Positions 1 through 9,060 of a stretch of 64,000 bases of DNA are shown here, in pieces (position 1 is the stretch's first letter; every line of letters starts with the position of its first letter). A program made the translations under genes and the position numbers. Source of the DNA: Craspedostauros australis (taxonomy: Eukaryota > Bacillariophyta > Bacillariophyceae > Mastogloiales > Achnanthaceae). The stretch covers positions 3,100,001 through 3,164,000 of the forward strand of contig JAMXDE010000003.1 of NCBI GenBank assembly GCA_026770025.1. Direction: 5' to 3'. Below the pieces are notes generated by a model. It had not been told where the DNA came from, searched no databases, and worked only from the letters and a program-made list of their open reading frames with translations.

Positions 1-10
1 TTCCTCGTAC

Positions 11-1570
11 CTACGTCTCTCGAAGGGCATTCCAAATGAACGTGTTCTGCGGTATCCCTTGCTGTTCCATGTAGTTCACCACTTTGCGCATGCGCTGCCT
101 TCTATCCCCAACGCGACTTTTGCGGATGATCTTGATCATCGTTGTGCACGTGATTTCATTTGGGATGACAGACTGCTCCAGCATCTCATCCCACAGGGCA
201 TCCGCTGCCGCCGCGTCGCCCGATCGCACATGGCAATTCAGCACGCAATTGTAACTCACCACCGTCGGACGCACGTCGAGCTGCTGGGTGTCGGCCAATT
301 CCGTCATCTTGCGCAGCAGCTGGTACGCCAAGTCGGTCTGGCTCGTGGAGTAGGCCGACAGGACCGTGTTGAAGACGAACACGTTGGGTCGCATCGCTGG
401 ATCCTGCATCGATTCGACGTACATGCGCTGCAACCATTCTTGCGCCTTGACGGCGTTGCCGGCCTTGGCCCACGCATTGATGACGGCCGACACCACGATG
501 TGGTTGGGCTTGAGGCTGGCGTGCCATCGCTGCGGATCGGTCCGGCGCATTTCCATCATGCGGTCGTACAGGGCCTCGGCCTTGGCGCCGTTGCCGCTCT
601 GGGCGTGCGCGTTGATGACGGAGCTGAACGTGACGATGGTGGGTTGAAGCGAGAGATCGGTCGCGGAGCGTTCAATCAATCGCTCCAGCAGGCGTTCGCT
701 GAAATCTATGCGTTCCGATGGCATTGGCGCATGCGCGGCGCCATCGAGCAACAACGAGTACGTTGCGACGTTGGGCGTGTACAGCGGGGATGCTAGGCAT
801 TTGGTCTGATGGTCGTCCAGTTTCGATAATATCTGGGATGGCAACAGCAGCGTCGCTGGCGAGGATGCTGGGCCCTTGCTGTGGTTCTGCTGCTGTTTCC
901 GAAACACGAACTTCCACGTCTTGAGGATCGCATGGACGTAAGAGATGTGAAGAGAGCGGCCAGCATTGCTTTGCGACGCCGATGCCTTCTCTTCCACCAT
1001 GCGATCCAACAGTTGAAATGCAGTAGCGATGCCATGCGTCTGATGCTCTGCCCAGTAGAACAGCGCAAGCTGCGATAGATGCCATTGGACATCATCGAGA
1101 GATCCGATGGGTGCAATCAGCAACTGGTCTGTGGTTGTTTGCCATCGATTTGAGATGGTTCTGTAGGATTCGTCCGGCCACTCGGGGGTACTGGCGGTCG
1201 TGATCGCAGCTGTGGCAGATTCGTTGGATTGTGCTTGAATGTGGATTGCGCCTGCGGAGGAGTTCGCCCGCAATGACATTGCCGAATGCGCCAGTGACGT
1301 CGGAGCCGATGGAGTTCTGGATGGTGGAAACTTCCGCGAGATCGGCGACGATAACCCAGACGTTGACGACGTCCTTGATGCGAGCGATGCGATTGCATCG
1401 GTGGCGATTGGACGATGGCTGCGCAAGCGCTCGTGAAAGGCAGAGACCGCTTGGCTCCTTCGCAGCATCATCCTCGCAGTCGGAAGCATGGAAGAGTTGA
1501 TGGGAACCAAACCGCAAGCCAGGGCAAACCTGCCCACGCATCGACATGAGGATTCCTGGAATCGATTCAT
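11..1570 (-). CDS. Pentatricopeptide repeat (PPR) protein
   Basis: Single-exon gene of 519 residues from the ATG at 1570 to a TAG at 11-13. The C-terminal half holds about six PPR helix pairs, recognisable by their starts (VATYSLLLDG, IVTFSSVINAHAQSG, HIVVSAVINAWAKAG, VFVFNTVLSAYST, VVSYNCVLNCHVRSG). PPR proteins bind single-stranded organelle RNA and act in its processing, stability or translation. The first 100 residues are rich in Arg, Ser and Ala and poor in acidic residues, as in a mitochondrial presequence. A second possible start is Met28 (MLPTARMMLRR). No signal peptide with an ASAFAP-type motif is visible, so mitochondria are more likely than plastid; this is inference. The RNA target cannot be read. 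A 13-bp tandem repeat lies 38 bp upstream of the start codon. Confidence 0.85.
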   Translation of the reverse strand: MNRFQESSCRCVGRFALACGLVPINSSMLPTARMMLRRSQAVSAFHERLRSHRPIATDAIASLASRTSSTSGLSSPISRKFPPSRTPSAPTSLAHSAMSLRANSSAGAIHIQAQSNESATAAITTASTPEWPDESYRTISNRWQTTTDQLLIAPIGSLDDVQWHLSQLALFYWAEHQTHGIATAFQLLDRMVEEKASASQSNAGRSLHISYVHAILKTWKFVFRKQQQNHSKGPASSPATLLLPSQILSKLDDHQTKCLASPLYTPNVATYSLLLDGAAHAPMPSERIDFSERLLERLIERSATDLSLQPTIVTFSSVINAHAQSGNGAKAEALYDRMMEMRRTDPQRWHASLKPNHIVVSAVINAWAKAGNAVKAQEWLQRMYVESMQDPAMRPNVFVFNTVLSAYSTSQTDLAYQLLRKMTELADTQQLDVRPTVVSYNCVLNCHVRSGDAAAADALWDEMLEQSVIPNEITCTTMIKIIRKSRVGDRRQRMRKVVNYMEQQGIPQNTFIWNALRET

Positions 1571-1607
1571 CCCATCGCGCTACCTCACAAGGTGCTTGCT
1601 TTGACTT

Positions 1608-1672
1608 GCTTGTTGCACTTGCTTGTTGCACTTGCTTGTTGCACTTGCTTGTTGCACTTGCTTGTTGCACTT
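1608..1672. repeat. Minisatellite, five perfect copies of a 13-bp unit
   Basis: The unit GCTTGTTGCACTT occurs five times head to tail with no mismatch (1608-1620, 1621-1633, 1634-1646, 1647-1659, 1660-1672). It lies 38 bp upstream of the PPR start codon, so it is probably in that gene's promoter or 5' UTR. Perfect identity suggests recent expansion and likely length polymorphism. Confidence 0.95.
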
Positions 1673-3130
1673 GTACAGCAATGGCATGTGTCAATGTCCG
1701 GTGCGAGTGGAGTTGCTCTGTGACGCATGACTGTGGCTTCGCGTGATTGGGATGTCGTTGGTCTTCGTCCATGATTTGCGGTTTTTGGCCACATTTCATT
1801 TCTTTGGTCGGAGTCGAGTTTTGTGGAAGAAACAGACAGAATCCAGGAATCAGAAATTAGTCGATCCAGTCAAACGTGACTGAAGACGTCAGCCGTTGGG
1901 AGGCGAAGGTTGCGAACTCTCTTGGGGAGCACGTACGGGACAACTGTGTCACATGAAATCGCACACGATTAACAAGAGGAATTAACAGTCCATTCAACTC
2001 CATAGTAACTTCAACCTGCGATATGCCCCAAACGGTAATTTTGGATGGGAGCTGTCACACACACGTATTCGATCCGTCTGTCTTCCATAAGTATCAGCGC
2101 GATGTTGGCGAAGGGCAGTCCTGGCATTGCCCTTTTCACTTAACTGAACGGTTATGTGAAATGGTTGCAAATTTTTTGCCGCTGTTTTGGCAGAAAGTTC
2201 GAAGGCAATTGCCCGGTGGCTGCCTCCCACGTTAGCGTGCCACAATACCACCCTCGAAACGGCTGACCCGACTCCGAAGTGCAATCAAACAACAGGAACG
2301 GTGGGAGACAATAACACGAAGCAACCACGAGACCACAAACGCAATCGTTTGGACGACCCACAATGGAGCAATGCATTCTCAACCACATGACAACGATACG
2401 ACCGTGCGCTGGAACGCTTTCAGACGAATTTTCGTTGACGGCGCAAAACCAAATCAGTTGTTCTCACAAAACTGCCAGGATCGCAAGCGAAACGGCCAAC
2501 CAAGCCTTGCGTACAGACTGATCAGAAGCATCCCGCCCATCAGCTTTCCCAAACAACGACAACGACAACAACAACAACTGAAAGGTGAGTCTGCCACATC
2601 CCAACACAAATGCCACCACAGCGCCGAGTGTCAGTGTCATGAGGCAGTGCAGGATGCCCCAAAGGCCACGGCAACCACTAAGAGCGTCGCTGCTGTCGCT
2701 CACGCCATGAGTTATGCGAAGACTTGCCATTGGATGCCGGAAGCCCACATCGCGATGCACATCGTCCCCATGCCTCGCATCCTCTTGCATGATGATTCCA
2801 TACTGGTCTCACAGTATGGAAGACCAGCACCTTGCTTGTGCGCACCGACAGCGGGCTCCTCGTGGTGGTGATCCGCACAGCACATTTCGTTCGCAGACTG
2901 TCGGTTGCGTGAGGTCGACAACGATTCTCAGCAATCGCGACTCACTCCTTGTGACAGCATCCGTGACTTGGAGGATCCGAACAAGTCAGAATCTGACCAT
3001 TCCACAAGAATCTCGAGTGCGCGAAATATCGCAACTCCAACTGACCCAGCGCTTCTGATCCATTTCTCCGTCCCCAACTGACGCGCTTCGCGCGCTTCTC
3101 GAGTCCAGCAGGCACCCAACAGCAGTCACA
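1673..3130. other. Intergenic region between divergent genes
   Basis: About 1.46 kb between the PPR gene (-) and the secreted SAPT gene (+). The only coding candidate is a 108-codon minus-strand ORF at 2464-2790 with three hydrophobic stretches and no recognisable family. Plus-strand reading gives only low-quality frames. The last few hundred bases before 3131 should hold the promoter and 5' UTR of the SAPT gene. Confidence 0.6.
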
Positions 3131-6100
3131 ATGTTCAAGATCAAGGCAGCCATCCTCGGCGCGCTCCTCCTCGCCCATGTGGGCTCGGTCGAGGCCGTCC
3201 TGCGTGGCAACAGAGCCTTGGGTCAGACCGAAGAGCTTCATGTCATGATGCAAGCCACCCGTACCCTCAAGGCTGGCGATGGCAACGGCAAGAACCAGAA
3301 AGAGGACAGCAAGAAGAACAAGGACACGGAGTCGCCAACCGGCAGTCCAATCACCACCCCTGGCATGCCAACGGCGGCACCGACCAGCGCCCCAACATCG
3401 GCGCCGACCTCGGCACCGACCAGCGCCCCAACGGCGGCTCCGACCAGCGCCCCGACTGCAGCTCCAACATCGGCTCCGACCAGCGCCCCGACTGCAGCTC
3501 CAACATCGGCTCCGACCAGCGCTCCGACTTCGGCTCCAACATCGGCTCCGACATCGGCTCCGACATCAGCACCGACCAGCGCTCCGACCTCGGCACCGAC
3601 CAGCGCCCCAACTTCGGCTCCAACATCAGCACCGACATCGGCTCCGACCAGCGCCCCAACTTCGGCTCCAACTTCTGCCCCAACCACACCAACGGCTGCC
3701 CCAACCTCGGCACCGACCAGCGCACCAACATCGGCTCCAACTTCTGTACCGACATCCGCACCAACTTCTGCACCGACCGCAGTCCCAACTTCGGGACCTA
3801 CTTCGGCACCGACCGCAGTCCCAACTTCGGGACCAACATCTGCACCTACTTCGGCCCCAACATCCGCCCCGACAGCCGCCCCGACATCCGCGCCAACTTC
3901 AGCGCCAACTGCATCGCCAACTTCGGCCCCAACCATGTTTGATGCGTCCATCATCACCATCTGCAACCCCGATGACAACGGAGGCATGACTGTGGGAGAT
4001 ATCAAGACGTTGATTTGCAACAGGGACAAGGCGTCATGCCGCCAGGCCATTCTTGCCGTGCGCGGTCTCAACGACCTCCAGACGTTCTTCGCATGCGCCG
4101 GAGACGGCATGAGCGAAGGAGCGTCCCGCGCTCTGTTCAACAGATTCGCTTCCAATCCAGACCTCGCCCAGCAGCTCGAGATGGCCTTCTCCACCGGAAC
4201 CCAATTCGTTACCGCTTTGGAAGGAACCCCGATGACAACAACATGTAACGGGATCGTCGCAACCTGCTGCGCCAACGACGGTGACTGCTCCTCCACATCC
4301 GCCGACACCTACATGACCGTGGCACTCAACGGATGCGTCGGAATGAATGCGTGCGCTGGAATGGGTCCAAACGCGATCGTCCTTGAGTCTTCTTGCAACG
4401 GACCCGACGCATGTAACGGTGTGAACGCAAATGATGCCATGCTGGTGGCATCTGGAGTCACTTTCATTGGCGAAGTGGCCTGCACCACCGCCAACTCTTG
4501 TGAACGCCTTGGAGCCTTCTCCTATGGCGACGTTATTGTCCAGAATGGAGGCTGCGTTGGAGCCAACGCGTGTACCCTTGCCGGACTGCACCAACAGCAG
4601 GTGACGGCGGGGCGCCGTGTGTCCAACATCAACGTCGGCCAGAACGCCTGCAACAACGTCAACGCGTGCCGCGACGCCCACTCCTCCAGCGGTGGAGGAG
4701 CCAAGGTCGGCGGAAGTCTCAGCATCGAGGACGGTGCCTGCGTTGGCAACAACGCCTGTCAAGACTTGGCCAACAGCGACCTCATGGTCACTGCTGTTGT
4801 TGTCGAAGAGGACGAGTGCTCTGGAACTGACACCTGCAAGGGATGCGTGCTTGACAACTGCCCCAACCCCGACGGCCAGGTGTACGTCATCAGCAACGCA
4901 GCCCTTGCGTGCCCCAAGGACGGCATGGGCGACCCGACTGGTGCTGTTGTCGTCATCTTCTGCGTCAACCTGGACGACCGCCCAACCGAGTGCCCTACCT
5001 TCGCCCCAACTCCGCTCATGAGCGACATCCCGTCCGTCCTTCCGTCGGAGCTCCCGTCCCAAGGCCCAACCCGAACACCGACCGAAAGTCCATCCGACCT
5101 GCCATCCGTGCTCCCATCCATGGGTCCGTCCAACTTCCCAAGTGTCCTTCCATCCGACGGACCCACCATCGAACCAACCGCTGCTCCGACCATCAACAAG
5201 ACTCCGCTGCAGACACTCTGCCTGGCAACTCCAGGTGATGTCAGCTCCATGATTGCGCTAGGACCACAGGTCCTCTGCGACGACGACATGGGCATCTGCA
5301 CCAACTTTGTGAATGCCATCGAATCGCTCCCCGACAACAAGGACAGACTCGTCAAGAGCATCCTCGGATGTGACCTCGGTGGAGCCACGGTCGACGTCGA
5401 AGTCGCCCAGGCCCGCTTCGATACCATCAAGAACGACGCAAGTGCCATCACTGCCATCCTTGGCGCCCTTGAGGGCAGCGGTATCTTCCTGACCGGGACT
5501 GCGGCGGAGCTCACCGCAGAATGCATGGGTTCTGGCTTCTCGTGCTGCAATGATGGCGCCCAGTGTACGACAGCAGAGACTGATGCTATCATCACCATGA
5601 CTCCAGACTCATGCTCCGGCACGACCATGGCGAATCCGTCCTGCGACGGTCTTGGCAGCGACATCATCATCCTCGGCAGCTGCCTCAATGACAACTCCTG
5701 CTCTGCCCTTGGCAGCTTCGAAATGGCACCCAACCCCCAAGCCGTCATCGGTTCCACCATCATCGGACCGGCCGCCTGCACCAACGCCAGAAGCTGCCAA
5801 GATCTGGGAGTCAATATCTACGGAAGCATCCGCATCGAGCGTGCTGCGTGCAATGGCGTGGATAGCTGCAACGGCATGGGTGTCCGTGTGGCACAGTCAT
5901 CGATGGTCATCACACCAGTTCTTTCCGATATCCTCGTGCAGGAGGAGGGATGCCAAGGGCAGCGCTCATGCCAGAACGTCCACCGCGGAACAGGGAAGAC
6001 CACTGGAAGCCTCGACATTGGACAGAACGCCTGCATGTCCGTCGACAGTTGCAACGGCGCCGCAAGCAGCAACGATGCAGTTGATGACCTCGTCATCGAG

Positions 6101-6235
6101 GACGGCACCTGCATGACAGACAACAGTTGTCAGAACTGTGTCGCCACCGACATGTGCGCCGGCGACCCTGTTCAGATCTACACCATCGCCATCCCGAACG
6201 TCGACTGCCCCACCCCCAACGGTGTTTGCTCTTAG
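3131..6235 (+). CDS. Secreted Cys-rich protein with SAPT-repeat stalk and duplicated Cys-ladder module
   Basis: Single-exon, 1034 residues, ATG at 3131 and TAG at 6233. Residues 1-22 are a signal peptide (positive start, hydrophobic AILGALLLAHVG, cleavage near VEA). A charged Lys-rich stretch follows, then a Ser-Ala-Pro-Thr stalk (3362-3934). Next come two homologous modules (about 3950-4930 and 5200-6220) separated by a second Pro-rich linker (PSVLPSELPS type, 4985-5200). Each module begins with a helical region, continues through CCxNDGxxC or a similar motif, and then runs as a ladder of C-x5-C pairs (NGCVGMNACAG, SSCNGPDACNG, GQNACNNVNAC) with beta-strand spacing, ending in CxxC. The ladder suggests a right-handed beta-helix locked by disulfides. 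It is probably a cell-wall or surface protein of a type common in stramenopiles; the function is unknown. C-ending codon use suggests good expression. Confidence 0.9.
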   Translation: MFKIKAAILGALLLAHVGSVEAVLRGNRALGQTEELHVMMQATRTLKAGDGNGKNQKEDSKKNKDTESPTGSPITTPGMPTAAPTSAPTSAPTSAPTSAPTAAPTSAPTAAPTSAPTSAPTAAPTSAPTSAPTSAPTSAPTSAPTSAPTSAPTSAPTSAPTSAPTSAPTSAPTSAPTSAPTSAPTTPTAAPTSAPTSAPTSAPTSVPTSAPTSAPTAVPTSGPTSAPTAVPTSGPTSAPTSAPTSAPTAAPTSAPTSAPTASPTSAPTMFDASIITICNPDDNGGMTVGDIKTLICNRDKASCRQAILAVRGLNDLQTFFACAGDGMSEGASRALFNRFASNPDLAQQLEMAFSTGTQFVTALEGTPMTTTCNGIVATCCANDGDCSSTSADTYMTVALNGCVGMNACAGMGPNAIVLESSCNGPDACNGVNANDAMLVASGVTFIGEVACTTANSCERLGAFSYGDVIVQNGGCVGANACTLAGLHQQQVTAGRRVSNINVGQNACNNVNACRDAHSSSGGGAKVGGSLSIEDGACVGNNACQDLANSDLMVTAVVVEEDECSGTDTCKGCVLDNCPNPDGQVYVISNAALACPKDGMGDPTGAVVVIFCVNLDDRPTECPTFAPTPLMSDIPSVLPSELPSQGPTRTPTESPSDLPSVLPSMGPSNFPSVLPSDGPTIEPTAAPTINKTPLQTLCLATPGDVSSMIALGPQVLCDDDMGICTNFVNAIESLPDNKDRLVKSILGCDLGGATVDVEVAQARFDTIKNDASAITAILGALEGSGIFLTGTAAELTAECMGSGFSCCNDGAQCTTAETDAIITMTPDSCSGTTMANPSCDGLGSDIIILGSCLNDNSCSALGSFEMAPNPQAVIGSTIIGPAACTNARSCQDLGVNIYGSIRIERAACNGVDSCNGMGVRVAQSSMVITPVLSDILVQEEGCQGQRSCQNVHRGTGKTTGSLDIGQNACMSVDSCNGAASSNDAVDDLVIEDGTCMTDNSCQNCVATDMCAGDPVQIYTIAIPNVDCPTPNGVCS
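3362..3934 (+). repeat. Coding 12-bp repeat array (Ser-Ala-Pro-Thr stalk)
   Basis: Degenerate 12-bp tandem units encode S/A-A-P-T tetrapeptides for about 190 residues (roughly 47 units by length). Codons for each position vary (TCG/AGC/TCC for Ser; CCG/CCA/CCC for Pro), so the protein repeat is selected more strongly than the DNA repeat. A few units are altered (TTPTA, SVPT, SGPT, ASPT). Such stalks are normally extended, O-glycosylated spacers. Confidence 0.95.
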
Positions 6236-6972
6236 TAAGCGCATAAAGACAAGTGACAGCATCCGGCGCCTCGCTCCCAAGTCCAACGCGCAGCTGCGAC
6301 TACCGGTCCTCAGTTGTTGAGAGGACAGTGAGGCACGCGAATCAATCAACCAATCACCGACTTGGGTCGGTCGGTGCCGAGAGACTGTGCCACACCCACA
6401 TCCACGAACATCCACACATCCACACACCCGATCAATTGAAACGCCACGCAATCGAACCAACACAACAAAATGAAAAGTGATCCATCTCGCAAACCCCCCT
6501 CACCCCCTTCCCCATTGCATCTGCATCTGTATTTGCATGTTTATCCGGGAGTGAGCCTGTTCCTGACGTCCATAGAGGCGACGTATCTTGTGCACGGAGA
6601 CCACCGGCGACGAAGTGTCTGCCTACCGGTATCAACCGCATGAAAGTCTGAAAGGAAAAAGGATTACAGCCGTCTGCACAAGAGGCTGTGTCGTCTTGCC
6701 CATGTCCACATTGGAGTCTAAACCGCGAATGGTCATGTGCTGTCCCACGACCTCTTCTTTCGAGTAGACCAGATCAAACCTTGGCCCAAGTATTGCCAGG
6801 GAACGATTTGATAGCATCTATAAATTAGCGAAGAGAGCAGCACATGTAAAACAACAATCGTCTTCATCTTCTGTCTCGGTGATGCACCATGCGCACGCAC
6901 ACTAGAAAGAGAGAAATACTCATGCATGCGAAAGAAACATTTCTTATCCTAGTTCTCTCGGAGGCTGAAACA
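6236..6972. other. Intergenic region between convergent genes
   Basis: About 740 bp holding the two 3' UTRs of the SAPT gene (+) and the phosphatase gene (-). No coding sequence, RNA gene or repeat was recognised. Confidence 0.6.
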
Positions 6973-8277
6973 TCAGCCAATTTTCTGTGCGACGTGTGGA
7001 AGCAACTTTCCAATGAGCGTCTTGAGATCGAAGCGTTCCTCCAAGAACGGTCGGACATCTGCATGATCTTGGTCCAGTTCATGGATCAGATCCAGCACCT
7101 TGTGAAGCACAGCATCGTCAGGATCGTCGTAGAAGTCTGAGACGAGAATGCCATTTTGCGGATTTGCGAGGAAGCTGAGGGGGTTGTTGTCCACCAGCAC
7201 GGTGCGCCGGGGATTGTGCTTGCCTTGGGAGAATTGGAGATGGTTCAAGTTCTTCACATAGACACCCTCTCTGCGCCAATAATCGCACGATTCGCGGTAC
7301 CATGCTTTGGTGATCATGTCGCCACCAGGATCTAAGTTGTTGAGAACTTGCTTGGCGTACACGCCGATTCCAGCCGTGAAGATGTGAGTTTCGTACCGCC
7401 GTGATACAGCCTGGAGAAAGTCCCTCACGAATGGGCGTTCCTGTACGATAGCCGAGCCATGACCAGATATATGGATGGGGAATGAATTGATGCGAGCAGA
7501 CTCGAGCTGTTGCTGTTGCTGTCGGTCCTGTCGAGTCTGCCAGGCCACGCCATCGTCAGCAAGCTGATCGAATTGCGTGTGGACCAGACATTCATCCAAA
7601 TCCAGGACGACGACGAGATCTGAATCGTACTCACGTGGCGTAGTTATCTGCGCGGATTCTTGTGCCGAGTCATCTGCGCCCTGCGCTCTTTCTTTCGCCG
7701 TCTGTGATCGTGACGATGTCGTTGTCGATCCCGATGCTGATCGTGAATTCGTGTGAATGCAAACTGCCGTGTCCGCCTCAGGAGCGTTGGCATCGTGTGG
7801 ATTCTCGCTTGGAAATGTCCTTCTCTGCAAGATGTCACCACCTGTCGCAATCAAATGGCTATGGCGGTGCGACTGTGAACAAGTACGAGGAGTTCCGACA
7901 CCTTTTGCCCACATGGATGACGTTCTGCGCACTACCGGAGTCGACCTATCTGCGGAGCTGCAGCGAATCGGGCCATGCCGACAGTGAAGAAGACGCTGCT
8001 GTTGTTGATGATGCTGGACTTGCGAATGTCGATATCGATGCAGGGGATTGCGGCATATCTTCTCCTGGCGAGGGAGGTGATGGCAACATGAGTAAGATCC
8101 ACGCAGCAGAGATCCAGAGGCAGATTCGAAGGCTCCCATCACGCGGCATGGTTTCTGAAATGCCTCGTTGGATCCATGCGCAGACTTGCGCTGCCATGCG
8201 GAAAGGCAAGTCGCATACGATTGTGGTGCGGACTTCGTCATGGACTGCCATACGGCGGCTGGAGACGCCATCGCCAT
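6973..8277 (-). CDS. FCP1/SCP-like (HAD, NIF-type) protein phosphatase
   Basis: The reading frame closes at a TGA at 6973-6975. The C-terminal ~230 residues are a CTD small phosphatase/NIF domain: VVVLDLDECLVHT holds the DxD catalytic pair (nucleophile Asp codon at 7600-7602), followed by RPFVRDFLQAVS, ETHIFTAGIGVYAKQVLNNLDP, YRESCDYWR and the late motif RTVLVDNNPLSFLANPQNG. The family dephosphorylates Ser/Thr in the RNA polymerase II tail or other nuclear and organelle targets. Here the usual DLDETL reads DLDECL, a tolerated change. The N-terminus is uncertain: the frame is open to 8316 without an ATG there. The first in-frame ATG is at 8277 (434 residues), but the first ~200 residues are low complexity (His-, Arg- and Ser-rich) and could be partly intron or UTR. 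A competing open frame covers 7946-8497. Confidence 0.8.
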   Translation of the reverse strand: MAMASPAAVWQSMTKSAPQSYATCLSAWQRKSAHGSNEAFQKPCRVMGAFESASGSLLRGSYSCCHHLPRQEKICRNPLHRYRHSQVQHHQQQQRLLHCRHGPIRCSSADRSTPVVRRTSSMWAKGVGTPRTCSQSHRHSHLIATGGDILQRRTFPSENPHDANAPEADTAVCIHTNSRSASGSTTTSSRSQTAKERAQGADDSAQESAQITTPREYDSDLVVVLDLDECLVHTQFDQLADDGVAWQTRQDRQQQQQLESARINSFPIHISGHGSAIVQERPFVRDFLQAVSRRYETHIFTAGIGVYAKQVLNNLDPGGDMITKAWYRESCDYWRREGVYVKNLNHLQFSQGKHNPRRTVLVDNNPLSFLANPQNGILVSDFYDDPDDAVLHKVLDLIHELDQDHADVRPFLEERFDLKTLIGKLLPHVAQKIG

Positions 8278-9060
8278 GCTGCTTCTTTGTGGTGGTGCCT
8301 TCTGCAGTTGCCGCAACTCGTTCGAATCGAGCTTTGCTCTTTGCCTCGCTGAACAGCAGTATTGGTATAGTCGGTCGTATGGTGCATACGATTACAAGCG
8401 GGCACCAATGGAAGAGTTGGCAGCATCGACATCGCGACGCGACACCCGATCGTTCTGCCCTCTCGCGCTCTTGTGGCGTTGTCCACGCTCCCACCACTTC
8501 GGATCATCTTTCCTCTGCCTCAAAAGATCGCAGAACTTTGTGATTTCAATCGTGCTACATCCATAACGTCTATTTAACACACATGTGTGTTTTAGAATGG
8601 TGGACTGGACCTGTTGGAACACCATTTTTCGAAAATGGAGCGAAAACCAAACGACTGAGCGCTGATCTAGAATGTAGCGTGTCCTCAAGAATCACATTGA
8701 AGTTGTGAGTCTTCCACATTCTCAGTTCTTGTTCCGTTCTGCATACTACTATGTTGTGAGACCCATTCGATCGCTTTTTGTTGGTGAGTCACGTGGCGTC
8801 TTCACTTGTGAGTCCTGTTTCGCGCCACCATCTGAGGAAACCATCAACGTGCAGAAGCGGAGTTGTTCTTGTCGTTTGTGTTGGCGATGTGTGGATCGGC
8901 CAACCACCAACCACCAATCGATCAACCAATCAATCATTCCATCGACCGACCTTGTCACTCGTAGCCCGCACGCACATGTACTCAGACGCATGGATCATAG
9001 TCATCCGCCTATCGTACAATTCCACTCACAACAGATACGAAGTGCAACACGAACGCTGCG
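8278..9060. other. Divergent intergenic region with a perfect palindrome
   Basis: About 780 bp between the phosphatase (-) and Trm11-like (+) start codons, presumably holding both promoters. The only discrete element seen is a perfect 16-bp palindrome AACACACATGTGTGTT at 8576-8591. Plus-strand ORFs here are low quality. Confidence 0.55.

Noticed and set aside
3238-4308. 356-codon minus-strand ORF through the SAPT array (Val-Gly-Ala repeats)
   Set aside because: It is the mirror of the 12-bp coding repeat, which contains no stop in that frame; the plus strand has signal peptide, Cys modules and normal codon use.
8305-8345. GTTCGAATC resembling a tRNA T-loop
   Set aside because: No matching acceptor, D or anticodon stems around it.
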